Below the pieces are notes generated by a model. It was not told the origin of the DNA and searched no databases. It was given only the letters and a program-made list of their open reading frames with translations. Source: a virus. Taken from it: a stretch of 46,988 nt of DNA. The stretch spans positions 1 to 46,988 of the IMG/VR virus record IMGVR_UViG_3300017928_000003; one strand, written 5' to 3'. Position numbers and translations under genes: made by a program. Below, piece by piece: positions 15,986-24,988 of this stretch. Within the stretch, counting starts at the first letter, position 1. Each line of letters begins with the position of its first letter.

Positions 15986-17296
15986 ATGGATAAAATTGCC
16001 CAAAAGAGAAGTCTTCTTAACAGATTGCACGAAATGGCCAATGTTCCAGCTCGTTCAGCTGAAGAATTCTTCAAACCAGAACTCAAAAGAGTTATGAATG
16101 TCTTAATTGATGCCGATGATGTAGTTCGTTCCACATTAGCTGGCTCGAAGGTAGGTAAAGCTACCCCAGAAGATCCTATCTCAGCCAAGGATTTACTCAA
16201 AGAGGCTAAGTCTTTCATCAATCGTCGCGAATATTTATCTGCCGTGGCCAGTTTAGGTAGATTCCACAAGAAGATGAGTGATGTAGCTAGTGTTCTCAAG
16301 AATCTTGACTTGAATGTTAATAACATTCATCACCGCTTCTTGTTTGAAAAGCTACCAGGCAAACACAAGGAACAGTTAGAGAATATGCGTTCCCGTTTTG
16401 CTAGCGAACAATCAGAATACTTTATCAAAGAAGCTAATATTATGGATTTCTTCCATAATATTGGTACACAACGTGGTCGTGCTTTGGCTGCTTGGGAGAA
16501 AAGATATCCTAAAGTAGTTGGTAAAATCCGTGAAGGTGCCATTTCTCAATTGGAGAATGCTCAAAATATGTTGGAACATTCTTTAACTTTGCTCAAGACA
16601 ATGGCTTCTGCTAGAGCCGGTCGTAATATTGATGCTTATTTAGAAGCCAGTAAAGAATTAACTAACGCTTTCAATAAATATGATAATGGTAAAGGCGGTT
16701 TCAAAAATTATTATACCGATGTTATTAGACCATATTTAGATACACAAGCTAAGATTGAAGCTGAGGAAGCCACCAAGGTCTCTGTTCCTGATTCTTCTAA
16801 GGTTTCTCCTGTCGGATCTAATTCCGACACTAGTGGTACTGTTCCTGCTGGTCCATTACCCGATGCGTTCAAACCAGCGCCCGGACCTGGTGTTACTGGT
16901 GAAACTTTGCCAGGTGTTGCTCCACCCACGCAATCATCTCAGGCTAAACCTGGCGATACTTTAAGTGTGACACCATTACCACCGCCCCCTAACGTTCCAT
17001 CTGATGTGACTCCGGTGGCTCCCCATCCACCAGTGGTACCCTCTTTGCCGGTACCAAATGTTCCAGAACAATCTAAACTGGAGAAAGTACATCAAGAAAT
17101 TATGAAAGAATGGGAAGCCAAAAATAAAAGTAGAACCAGTTCTTACAACTCTTTCATTGAGTCTTTAGAGGTATTTTCTAATGAAGATCCTGCTCTATTG
17201 GCTGCGCATATTTCTACGTATGCTCGCTCCATTCAAGTTGATGATCCAAATACTGCTATTCAATTGTTCAAAATTTCCAAATCTTTGAGGAGGTAA
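15986..17296 (+). CDS. Hypothetical head-module structural protein
   Basis: 436 aa. The N-terminal domain (about 1-265) is helical with many charged residues and segments such as FINRREYLSAVASLGRFHKK and GKIREGAISQLENAQNMLEH. It is followed by a Pro/Ser/Val linker (about 270-370, with PLPPPPNVP) and a small C-terminal helical domain (about 372-436). SD AGAGGG is 7 bases before the ATG. It lies between the portal and the transglycosylase, and its stop is embedded in the next gene's SD. A virion protein by position and architecture; no catalytic motif is seen. Confidence 0.75.
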   Translation: MDKIAQKRSLLNRLHEMANVPARSAEEFFKPELKRVMNVLIDADDVVRSTLAGSKVGKATPEDPISAKDLLKEAKSFINRREYLSAVASLGRFHKKMSDVASVLKNLDLNVNNIHHRFLFEKLPGKHKEQLENMRSRFASEQSEYFIKEANIMDFFHNIGTQRGRALAAWEKRYPKVVGKIREGAISQLENAQNMLEHSLTLLKTMASARAGRNIDAYLEASKELTNAFNKYDNGKGGFKNYYTDVIRPYLDTQAKIEAEEATKVSVPDSSKVSPVGSNSDTSGTVPAGPLPDAFKPAPGPGVTGETLPGVAPPTQSSQAKPGDTLSVTPLPPPPNVPSDVTPVAPHPPVVPSLPVPNVPEQSKLEKVHQEIMKEWEAKNKSRTSSYNSFIESLEVFSNEDPALLAAHISTYARSIQVDDPNTAIQLFKISKSLRR

Positions 17297-17297
17297 G

Positions 17298-18425
17298 GTG
17301 GCTAATTTGGGTTCTAACTTTTATTCTAAGTTAGTACAGCTAGCCGCAGAAACAGGAATGAAGCCAGAAGATATTTTGGCAGTCATGGTTTCTGAGTCCG
17401 GTGTTAATCCTGCTGCACATAATCCTCACGGAGGTGCTACCGGTTTGATGCAATTCATGCCACAAACCTTACCAAGTGTTGGTTTTCACGGTAGCCCGTC
17501 TGATTTTGGTATGCTGTCTGGTGAGGATCAATTACCCTATATCAAGAGATTGATTGAGGGTAATATGCGTTTGAATGGTGGTCCTTTTACTAACGCTGCC
17601 CAATACTATGTAGCTGTTTTTTGGCCGGTAGGTCTTAAGTTACCTGGAGTACGTCATGGTAATCCTAATACACCTATTGTAGAAGAGAATCCAGAATCAA
17701 TAGGCGGATACAGTAAAAAATATTACGATATGGGAATTAAAATTCCTGTGGGTCAAGAACGTGCTGCTTATAAAGCGAACCCACTTTTTCATGGTAATAT
17801 TCCGGGCACTATCACTTACGGCGATATGATGAAGCAAATAGATAAGAATAGGAGAAATCCATTATATTCTAAAGCTTTGATGGCTATGAACGAACAAACT
17901 GGATATGAACCTGATACCATATCTCTTACTCCTATGTTGGCTCAACGTACCAAATTACCCACACATCAATCAAATAATTTTATGGATATTTTAAATCAGT
18001 TTGTACATTACCTATCGACAGTTGCCTCTGAACAGCATACAAGTAAGAAGATATACAAGAAAATGTTACCCAATCATGATATACTTATTCAAATTACTGC
18101 GCCCGATTATACTAGCGCTATTGAATTTTCTCGTATTCTTTGTGCGGCTCTTGATGAAGAAGTGCAGGCCAGTGCGTATCCTCATACCGATGGTAGTCAA
18201 ATAGTGGAAGTAGAATGCTCTATTCCTGGACCAGCTTTAGGATGTTTACAAGCTGTAGAACAATTAAATCAATCTCTTACTGAAACTTTTAAGGACGCTA
18301 CCAAGAAAGTGGGTGGAATTGTAGTTAAAACTCACTGTATAATGAATAAAAAGTCATCATATCAACAAATCAGCTTGAGGACTGCTGAGACTAATTATAG
18401 AAAATTCCTCCTAAAATTTATATAA
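17298..18425 (+). CDS. Lytic transglycosylase (SLT fold), virion-associated
   Basis: 375 aa. Cleaves the glycan backbone of peptidoglycan. The SLT signature is clear: VMVSESGVNPAAHNP with catalytic E33, then GATGLMQFMP, and later NAAQYYVAVFWP. A location in the structural operon suggests a virion enzyme for local wall opening during DNA entry rather than a lysis endolysin. After about residue 235 a second domain with no recognised family follows (about 250-355, NHDILIQITAPDYTSA, VEVECSIPGP). The start is GTG at 17298, with the strong SD GAGGAGGT (17287-17294) overlapping the previous stop; no nearer ATG fits. Confidence 0.87.
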   Translation: MANLGSNFYSKLVQLAAETGMKPEDILAVMVSESGVNPAAHNPHGGATGLMQFMPQTLPSVGFHGSPSDFGMLSGEDQLPYIKRLIEGNMRLNGGPFTNAAQYYVAVFWPVGLKLPGVRHGNPNTPIVEENPESIGGYSKKYYDMGIKIPVGQERAAYKANPLFHGNIPGTITYGDMMKQIDKNRRNPLYSKALMAMNEQTGYEPDTISLTPMLAQRTKLPTHQSNNFMDILNQFVHYLSTVASEQHTSKKIYKKMLPNHDILIQITAPDYTSAIEFSRILCAALDEEVQASAYPHTDGSQIVEVECSIPGPALGCLQAVEQLNQSLTETFKDATKKVGGIVVKTHCIMNKKSSYQQISLRTAETNYRKFLLKFI

Positions 18426-18434
18426 GGAAATAAG

Positions 18435-18866
18435 ATGGTTACCGAACAGGAAGTACAAGAACTAGCGACCAGTAGTAAGAATTCTGGAAGAACTTTAGCT
18501 GAGTTCATAGCTGAGTTATATAAAGGCAAGTTTCTAGAAATCTATGTTGGTGATTCCTATGAAGAGATAAGTGTGGATCAAGTATCTACTTCTTATCCGG
18601 CTGTTTTTTGCGGAAAAGTAGTAACTGCATATAGAGAAGCCTTGGTCATCAATTGTGTGTTTACCAATCAAGCCAACAAGCTACAACTAGGTAATATAGT
18701 GTGCATTAGCGAAAGAGCTATCAGAGCCTTGAATGAAGTGGATGGAAAAGGAACTTTAGAAGATATGTTGCTGCGTAGCAAAGAAACTTTAGCTATCAAA
18801 GAGATGTTTATTGATCCTCCTCGCCACGCACGCCTACCACCCACCGTACAACCACCAAAGAAGTAA
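18435..18866 (+). CDS. Hypothetical small virion protein
   Basis: 143 aa. A short N-terminal helix precedes a compact beta-rich region (about 30-95: KFLEIYVGDSYEEISVDQV, CGKVVTAYREALVINCVF) and a basic Pro-rich tail (PPRHARLPPTVQPPKK). SD AAGGAA is 6 bases before the ATG. Its stop is immediately followed by the next ATG, so the two are coupled. No family recognised. Confidence 0.72.
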   Translation: MVTEQEVQELATSSKNSGRTLAEFIAELYKGKFLEIYVGDSYEEISVDQVSTSYPAVFCGKVVTAYREALVINCVFTNQANKLQLGNIVCISERAIRALNEVDGKGTLEDMLLRSKETLAIKEMFIDPPRHARLPPTVQPPKK

Positions 18867-19610
18867 ATGAGAACACTCGATGAGATCGTACAACTTGCCG
18901 ACAACTTTGAACAACGTTGTCAAGATAGTTTGGTAAAGATTGCGGTGGTCCGCAAATTACCAAACGGCAAGTATCGTGTACTTTCTCAAAAGGGTAAGAA
19001 CTTAGGAACCTTCGATTCGGAAAAGGCTGCTAACAAACATCTCAGACAGGTGGAGTATTTCAAACACCTAGATAAGTCGCACGCCGAGGACGATACCTCC
19101 GTTATCGATTTGACTGATGCCGACGAATTTGCCTATTCTGCCATCATGCGTAAAATGCGTGAAAAGGCTTCTAAAGAGCAGGTAACCATTTTCCTCAAGC
19201 TATTCAAAGCCGAATTCGATCGTGCCGTCAAAGCTAAGTTGAAGAAGCCAGAGCGTTTGGCTTTACAAAACGCTCTGGTCAAGTTCAACAAACTACATAA
19301 GATTAAGCTAAGCAAGAAGATGGTCAAGAGTGCAGCCGTTAGCGAGTTGGGAGACTCCAGGGCTGTTGGCGCCTATTTGGCTAATATCGTCACTTTTATT
19401 CTCAATCGTGTGCCACCTGACCATAGACTTATCGCTCGCGATAGACTCAAGCAAAAGTTTGCTTTAATGAATACAGATGACATCGCTTCCAAACATTTGC
19501 CCGACTCCGCAGCCGTTGCTCAATCTATTACCTTTGTCAAGCACGTGCTATTCAATCATGACTCCAACTACATTAAAGAAGTTCTTAACGCCCTGGTGAG
19601 CGCACTATGA
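18867..19610 (+). CDS. Hypothetical protein with small beta-alpha phage module
   Basis: 247 aa. Residues about 26-66 (VRKLPNGKYRVLSQKGKNLG, then AANKHLRQVEYFKH) form a compact beta-hairpin/helix module, recalled from memory as recurring in phage structural-module proteins; it may bind nucleic acid or protein. A Lys-rich helical middle (about 110-155) and a C-terminal helical domain follow. It starts directly after the previous stop and overlaps the phosphatase gene by 4 bases (ATGA at 19607-19610), so the three genes are translationally linked. Confidence 0.74.
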   Translation: MRTLDEIVQLADNFEQRCQDSLVKIAVVRKLPNGKYRVLSQKGKNLGTFDSEKAANKHLRQVEYFKHLDKSHAEDDTSVIDLTDADEFAYSAIMRKMREKASKEQVTIFLKLFKAEFDRAVKAKLKKPERLALQNALVKFNKLHKIKLSKKMVKSAAVSELGDSRAVGAYLANIVTFILNRVPPDHRLIARDRLKQKFALMNTDDIASKHLPDSAAVAQSITFVKHVLFNHDSNYIKEVLNALVSAL

Positions 19611-20392
19611 TACACCGATTGCGTAAAGTCGCAGACGGTTTGTTCCGTGGTAGCGCTCCGACACCAAAGGATGTTTTATGGCTCAAAGAAATTTTAGGCA
19701 TCAAGAAGATTGTGTCTTTAGATAAAGAGGCTGGTGATAAAATTGATCGTGCTTGTAAAATGTTGGGTATTGATCATGTCAAAGCTTATATAGAAGGTGT
19801 AGATAGAAAGTCTTTGTATAATGTTTTGAGTCAAAATTTGAAGCATCTATTAATAGATGGTGGTCCTACATATTTTCATTGTCATGAAGGTAAAGATAGA
19901 ACTGGTTTACTTGCTGCTTTATTTAAGTGTAAATATATGGGCATGGATCCGGAGGCTGCTATTACTGAAGCCAAATCTTTAGGATTTGGTGTTGGTATTC
20001 CGCCAGAGATTACTCACCTATATGAGAAGTTGATTCGCGCCTGTAAACCGCATAAAGATCCAGATGTTAATAATGCTGATATAGTCGGTAATGAAAGAGA
20101 GTATATCAGTGATAATCGCGATACTTTCTTGGATGAGAGCCGTCAAAGCTCTTGGGCTCCATACCTAGATCATACTCGTCAAAACCCAATGGATGCCGTT
20201 TATGTTTATATAAATGACCAATCTCCTACTCGTGAAAATTACCAACAAACTTGGAAAGAGCCGAAGGAGAGGTTGGAAGAAGCAATAAATTCGCATGAAG
20301 ATACCATACCTCAAGTTGGCACTTTTAATAATGATGCGGGCGCTAGAGGATTTGGACCCACCGAAAACTATAGTGGATTTTTTTATGATTAA
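19607..20392 (+). CDS. Dual-specificity/tyrosine phosphatase-family protein
   Basis: 261 aa. The phosphatase P-loop H91-C92-H-E-G-K-D-R98-T99-G is intact: C92 is the nucleophile and R98 binds phosphate, as in the Cx5R family. The N-terminus (VADGLFRGSAPTPKDVLWL, LGIKKIVSLD) matches the opening of atypical DSPs. The substrate could be a phosphoprotein or a phosphorylated small molecule or RNA end. About 110 C-terminal residues after the domain are acidic and Asn/Tyr-rich (PMDAVYVYINDQSPTRENYQ, ending YSGFFYD), unlike a stand-alone phosphatase, and could be a virion tether. It overlaps its neighbours at both ends. Confidence 0.88.
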   Translation: MIHRLRKVADGLFRGSAPTPKDVLWLKEILGIKKIVSLDKEAGDKIDRACKMLGIDHVKAYIEGVDRKSLYNVLSQNLKHLLIDGGPTYFHCHEGKDRTGLLAALFKCKYMGMDPEAAITEAKSLGFGVGIPPEITHLYEKLIRACKPHKDPDVNNADIVGNEREYISDNRDTFLDESRQSSWAPYLDHTRQNPMDAVYVYINDQSPTRENYQQTWKEPKERLEEAINSHEDTIPQVGTFNNDAGARGFGPTENYSGFFYD

Positions 20393-21020
20393 GAAAAAGG
20401 CTTACGCTGTACAAATGAGCTATGAAGTGTCTGACGATGAAAAACGTCAGGCAGAACATGCTCTTTTGTGTTTTGAGGCATCTCTTAAAGTGCTTCAACA
20501 AGCCTCCGATCATCTCAATATTTTAAAGACTCCATTTAAAGATAACCCGGAAATGAGTCCTGATGAGGTTATGAAGGCCCGCGCCGCCCTCCGTCGTTTT
20601 AGAGACAAATCTATCGATAATTTTAATCATTTTAAAGAAGTATCTTTTCGATGTGTTAACACCATGCAGGTTTTTGCTTCGGATACGCAATCAGTAAAAT
20701 TGATGAAGTCTATGATTACTGCCATCGATGAGTTAGAGGTAGACGTTAATAATTTTTCTGAAGTATTTGATGATTTGCAATCTAAAGATTTTTCTAAAAA
20801 TGTAGTATCTGCTATCGAAAATGTCCAAAAACAGTGTGATGATATTGAAGAGATCATTGATGAAAGAATTAAACCACATATTCAGAATAATATTCTTGCC
20901 ACAAGCTGGGTGGATTCAGTTAGTCAAGATTTACAGATGAAAATTGAAAAACAGACTCCTCTTATTATGGATTTGTATAATCAGAGGCAAGAACAGCTAA
21001 ATGATGCTATTAAGGAGTGA
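20385..21020 (+). CDS. Hypothetical helical protein
   Basis: 211 aa from ATG 20385, which overlaps the phosphatase stop by 8 bases; an upstream in-frame ATG at 20295 would overlap by almost 100 bases and lacks support. The protein is predicted almost wholly alpha-helical, with long heptad-like acidic segments (MITAIDELEVDVNNFSEVF, VVSAIENVQKQCDDIEEIID). No motif recognised. A coiled-coil structural or assembly role is plausible. It ends its unit; a 120-base gap with the second two-stem element follows. Confidence 0.74.
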   Translation: MIKKKAYAVQMSYEVSDDEKRQAEHALLCFEASLKVLQQASDHLNILKTPFKDNPEMSPDEVMKARAALRRFRDKSIDNFNHFKEVSFRCVNTMQVFASDTQSVKLMKSMITAIDELEVDVNNFSEVFDDLQSKDFSKNVVSAIENVQKQCDDIEEIIDERIKPHIQNNILATSWVDSVSQDLQMKIEKQTPLIMDLYNQRQEQLNDAIKE

Positions 21021-21044
21021 AGCACAGTAGGTAACTAAAATACT

Positions 21045-21113
21045 GGTAATATCGCCACATATAATTGATTTCCATATGATTAACGGAAATTTGTAGCAAT
21101 ATTATATTATACC
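21045..21113 (+). promoter_or_regulatory. Two-stem intergenic RNA element, copy 2
   Basis: GGTAATAT (21045-21052) pairs with ATAT-TA-TACC (21104-21113), again with a 2-nt TA bulge on the 3' side. Inside is a 6-bp hairpin ATTTCC (21068-21073) with GGAAAT (21085-21090), extendable by a G-U pair. The inner sequence differs from copy 1 at 1474-1532 but the layout is the same. TGGTAATAT (21044-21052) also fits an extended -10. It lies before the small gene at 21141 and the protease/scaffold gene. Confidence 0.45.
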
Positions 21114-21140
21114 TGTGTGATCTCCCACTTGGAGAGTGTG

Positions 21141-21287
21141 ATGTTTATTAAGCACGGCGACGGAAAAATTACTGGCGTTCTTAACGAAGAAAAGCTGACA
21201 GAAGAACAAAAAAAATCTGTCGAGAAAGCCGTTAAAGAAACGCAACCACCAACTGATACTTCTGAAGAGAAGAAATCAGGGAGCTAA
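21141..21287 (+). CDS. Small conserved-type phage protein (48 aa)
   Basis: 48 codons from ATG 21141 to TAA 21285-21287, with the SD GGAGAG at 21131-21136. The sequence opens MFIKHGDGKITGVLNEEKLT and continues with an acidic/basic helix and a hydrophilic tail. The FIKHGDGKIT opening is recalled from memory in short phage proteins encoded near head genes; that was not checked by search. It ends 3 bases before the protease/scaffold gene and so is co-transcribed with it. Confidence 0.8.
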   Translation: MFIKHGDGKITGVLNEEKLTEEQKKSVEKAVKETQPPTDTSEEKKSGS

Positions 21288-21290
21288 TAC

Positions 21291-24200
21291 ATGCCATTTA
21301 ACAAATACGGTGAAACTGTTGAGATTAGAATTGAAAACACGGAATCGTGTATTCCAGCAGTGAGTCCTGAGATTTTGGAAAACTTCCAGAAGTTTGCTAC
21401 CAATCTGAAAAAGATTGCGCCAAAGGCAGAAGACTTCTTGTACTTTTCTGCGGTTATGATGCACGCTGCTGAAGCAGCCGCCCTCAATGACGATGGCACC
21501 CCAAGAATGACCGCCAAGGGCGAAGCCGCCCAAGTGAGCTGGGATAAAAGCAATAATACTTGGAAATGGGTATCTAATGACCCTAACATTAAGCCATATA
21601 AGAATTCTAATGGCGACATTTTCCCCGAAGAAGAATTAGTTAAAGCACATAAAAAGTGGGTTCACAAGCCTCTTTGCATCGATCATAAGTCCAGTTCGGT
21701 AGATCATGTAAGAGGTTTTATTGTTGATACATATTATGATCGCAATCTCAAGCGAGTGATTGCGTTATGCGCTTTGGACAAGGCAGGCTATCCTCAATTA
21801 GCTAGAAACGTCTCTACGGGCATTTCTAACTGCGTCTCCATGGGTACGGCTGTGGGTCGTGCTATCTGCACCGATTGCTCCCGTGTGGCTCGTACCGAAC
21901 AAGATTTTTGTTCTCATATGAAGAATAAGTCTTGCTACGGTGAAATCAATATAGACTTGAATCCAATAGAATTATCAATAGTAATGAATGGAGCTGATCA
22001 AAGAGCTACCATTAAGCATGTTCTAGCTGCTGCCAATACCCTCAATACTTATGTTGAGAATAAGCAAAAGGAATTAGCCAAATTAGCTGATCTGAGTTTT
22101 TCAGCTAGTTTGATCGTAAATGACCCACAAGGTATTGAAGGTGGTGGTTCATCTACCTTCCAGGTAAATGGAAATAATATAGATAAATTCAAGGCCGATC
22201 TTGATGAAGCCTTCCAAAGATTGACCGAAATAGCCAATGCTGCAAAAAAATCTGAAAAAGATACTAATCTTTCAGCATTTAATCAATCGTCGGGCTCCAT
22301 CTCTATGGATGAAAGTGCCGAAACAGATTCTGGATTGGCTCTCCAAACTCCGCAAACCGTTAGGTTTGCATCTGCTGATGAGGCAGGTATCAGTGAGCTT
22401 CGTGAAGTTACAGCTGCTATCGAAGCCAAACTCAACCAAATGAAACACAGCTTGGATAAGTTAGCACAAACTTCTATAAAAACACAAGAGGAAACAATGA
22501 CTGGATCAAACGAACTGAATAAGAAGGGTTACTACCAGGGAGCCGGCGGCGTGAATGAGCCAACTCCAGGTCAAGCAAAATATCCTAAGGACCCCCTCAA
22601 CGAACAACTTCGTGAGAATGAGGATAAACAAATGGTAGGTCAACCACCTTTCCCAGGTGTGGGCCCAGTTGATGGAATGCACCCTTCTCCGGGTTCTGCG
22701 GATCCATCTGATGAACTACAACGTAAGAAGATGTTAGCCCGTGCCGAAGCTGAAGAGCGCGCATTGCGTCGTCAAGCTATCGTCAACTTGGCTAAGGAAG
22801 CCTTGCAGAATAAGGAAGCTTATTTCCAAGGTGGCGGTGGTGTTAACGAACCCACTCCAAACAAGCCAAAGTATCCTAAGGACAAGCTCAACGAAGAGTT
22901 GCGTGAGTACGAAGATAAGCAGATGGTTGGTCAACCACCTTTCCCGGGCGTCGGTCCAGTCGATGGCTTACATCCTTCTCCTTCTTCCGCTGATCCTAAG
23001 GACGAGTTGAAGCGTAAACAAATGCTCGCTCGTGCTAATGCTCTCACTGGTCGTTTTACCAAAGCTGCTAATGAAGACGGCACTCTCAACCAGGGCAACA
23101 GTGCTTGGGAAATCTTCCTCGGCGAGAAGCTCTTGTTAACTGCTTCGGTTAATGATTTATCCGCTGGTCGTCCAGAACTATTTTACGATCAAATTGCTAC
23201 CAAGCCATTCGGTCTACAATTGATTGAAAAGATTAGGACTAAGGGCGCTGCTAGCGTAGCAAATCTAGTCAAAAAGGGTCAAGTTCCACCTCCTCCAGCA
23301 GGTGGTGATGTAGGTGCTCCACCAGCAGGTGATATGGGAGCTCCAGCAGGTGGTCCTCCAGAGGATACAGGTAAGTCTGGTGATCCAAAGCAAACTGCCA
23401 TGGAACTAGCTGAAAAGGTTAGAGATTTATCTTCTGATCTTGTGGAAGCTGTTCGTGCTCTAACTGGTGAACAAGCTGAAATGGGTGCAGGTGATGAAGG
23501 TTCTAGCGCCCCTCCAACCGCAGGTGGTGCTCCAGCTATGGCTGATGACAGCAAAATGTCCTCTGCCTCTTTTAGCGCCACTACTTTAAATACTCTCAGA
23601 CGAGAACTAAATAGCGCGTTAACTCACGCTATGAAGGAAGCCGTTGCAGAACTCAACGATCACAAACAAGAACTTGATATGATCGTCGGTTTGTTCGACA
23701 AGGGTGCCGTAGTTGATTCTAACAAGGACACCGTGAGCGCTCTCGCCGACGATGCTTTTAATGAGACTAAGGCTGCTGTTGCTGATGGCTTTAAGCTAAT
23801 GAATGCTTTCGTCAAGTACGCTCGTGGTACTGAAGCTATTGTCAAGCGCGCTGAGATTGAGTCAGAATTACAAGCACTAGGTGCTGATGAAGGAGATGAT
23901 ATGAACGATGCCAAGAAGTCGAAGGACTCCTCTAAGGACAGTCACTCCGCTGACGCCGGTGACTTGATGGGTCTAATTAACGACACTAATGCAGATTTAG
24001 ATGCTGTTCACAGCCTAATGAGCGATGACAACGATCATGTTGGTGAAGAGCCACATGACGAAGCCATGGAACATCTAGAGGGCTTAGCCGCACTAGATGA
24101 CGAAAATGGTGCCGTTGAAGTCAAGACTCCAGAACAAGCCGCCCAAGTAACTAAGGCTAACCCAGCAGCTAGTGTAGTGGTTCAAGCTTCTTTGGATACC

Positions 24201-24959
24201 CGAGAAGGTCGTTCCGCACTACGCGCCAAGTTAGCTGCCGATGCTCTTGGTAAGGAAGATGATGGAGAAGTTCAAGATGCTTCCAAGATTCAGTTCAGCG
24301 ATATGCTAGATCAAGCTGACGGTCTTGCTGATGGTCAGACCCACTTAGATGTCAAGCCGTCCGATAGCCTCGGATTGGTGGAAACTCTACCAGAAGAAAA
24401 CAAGGCTATGTTGGAAGTCGCTAAGGCTCCACCAAAGGTTCGTAAGGAAGCCGAAGCTATTCAAAAGCTTGTTTCCGAAGGTTCCTTGGATCCAGCCGAT
24501 CTAGATGCTTTAGTAGCAGAAGGTTTGGACAAGGATGCAGTGGCATACTGGAAGAAGTATTACAGCCAAACTGATGGCGGTTCTGAATTCGCCAGTGAAT
24601 TGGTTAAGGAGCATGTGAAGGCTCAACTCGAAGAAGAGTTCAACAAGTTCCGTGTTAAGATTGCCAGAGCTTACGAGCTAGCCTATGATATGGCTGAACG
24701 TGGTATGTGCAACGGCGACAAGGGCTCTATCTCCCTACAAGTTGAGGAAATCATGAAGTTTGATGATCCAAGCTTCGAATCTCTTAAGAGAGTGGTTGCC
24801 AGAAACCCAGTAGTCGGTATGAAGAAGCAAGCTGGACGCCTTCCACTAGTTGGCGTACGTGAGAACGACGAGCTATCCTCCACTGCCAGTGTTGAAGAAC
24901 AAGGTACGGAATATGATAGACTATCCTCTATGTTCGGTAACAAAAAGGGCTCATTCTAA
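21291..24959 (+). CDS. Capsid maturation protease fused to scaffold-like protein
   Basis: 1222 aa. The N-terminal about 250 residues look like a prohead serine protease: H132 (LCIDHKSS), S183 (NCVSMG) and the hallmark PIELSIVMNGADQRA with E227. A zinc-like insert C193-x2-C196-x10-C207-x-H209 sits between. Next is a helical linker, then two tandem repeats of about 97 aa (starting near Y414 and Y511; each has GGVNEPTP, KYPKD, EDKQMVGQPPFPGVGPVDG). A Gly/Pro-rich stretch and long acidic helical regions follow (about 660-1160), including NDAKKSKDSSKDSHSADAGD, typical of scaffolds. Family knowledge: protease and scaffold are often adjacent or fused and are removed by self-cleavage. Over 1200 aa is unusually long. 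Catalytic residues are inferred by motif only. Confidence 0.82.
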   Translation: MPFNKYGETVEIRIENTESCIPAVSPEILENFQKFATNLKKIAPKAEDFLYFSAVMMHAAEAAALNDDGTPRMTAKGEAAQVSWDKSNNTWKWVSNDPNIKPYKNSNGDIFPEEELVKAHKKWVHKPLCIDHKSSSVDHVRGFIVDTYYDRNLKRVIALCALDKAGYPQLARNVSTGISNCVSMGTAVGRAICTDCSRVARTEQDFCSHMKNKSCYGEINIDLNPIELSIVMNGADQRATIKHVLAAANTLNTYVENKQKELAKLADLSFSASLIVNDPQGIEGGGSSTFQVNGNNIDKFKADLDEAFQRLTEIANAAKKSEKDTNLSAFNQSSGSISMDESAETDSGLALQTPQTVRFASADEAGISELREVTAAIEAKLNQMKHSLDKLAQTSIKTQEETMTGSNELNKKGYYQGAGGVNEPTPGQAKYPKDPLNEQLRENEDKQMVGQPPFPGVGPVDGMHPSPGSADPSDELQRKKMLARAEAEERALRRQAIVNLAKEALQNKEAYFQGGGGVNEPTPNKPKYPKDKLNEELREYEDKQMVGQPPFPGVGPVDGLHPSPSSADPKDELKRKQMLARANALTGRFTKAANEDGTLNQGNSAWEIFLGEKLLLTASVNDLSAGRPELFYDQIATKPFGLQLIEKIRTKGAASVANLVKKGQVPPPPAGGDVGAPPAGDMGAPAGGPPEDTGKSGDPKQTAMELAEKVRDLSSDLVEAVRALTGEQAEMGAGDEGSSAPPTAGGAPAMADDSKMSSASFSATTLNTLRRELNSALTHAMKEAVAELNDHKQELDMIVGLFDKGAVVDSNKDTVSALADDAFNETKAAVADGFKLMNAFVKYARGTEAIVKRAEIESELQALGADEGDDMNDAKKSKDSSKDSHSADAGDLMGLINDTNADLDAVHSLMSDDNDHVGEEPHDEAMEHLEGLAALDDENGAVEVKTPEQAAQVTKANPAASVVVQASLDTREGRSALRAKLAADALGKEDDGEVQDASKIQFSDMLDQADGLADGQTHLDVKPSDSLGLVETLPEENKAMLEVAKAPPKVRKEAEAIQKLVSEGSLDPADLDALVAEGLDKDAVAYWKKYYSQTDGGSEFASELVKEHVKAQLEEEFNKFRVKIARAYELAYDMAERGMCNGDKGSISLQVEEIMKFDDPSFESLKRVVARNPVVGMKKQAGRLPLVGVRENDELSSTASVEEQGTEYDRLSSMFGNKKGSF

Positions 24960-24988
24960 AACTAGCTAACTAGGAAATAGGACTTACA

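Noticed and set aside
20295-20384. N-terminal extension of the gene at 20385
   Set aside because: It would overlap the phosphatase gene by almost 100 bases and lacks an SD; ATG 20385 gives a normal short overlap.
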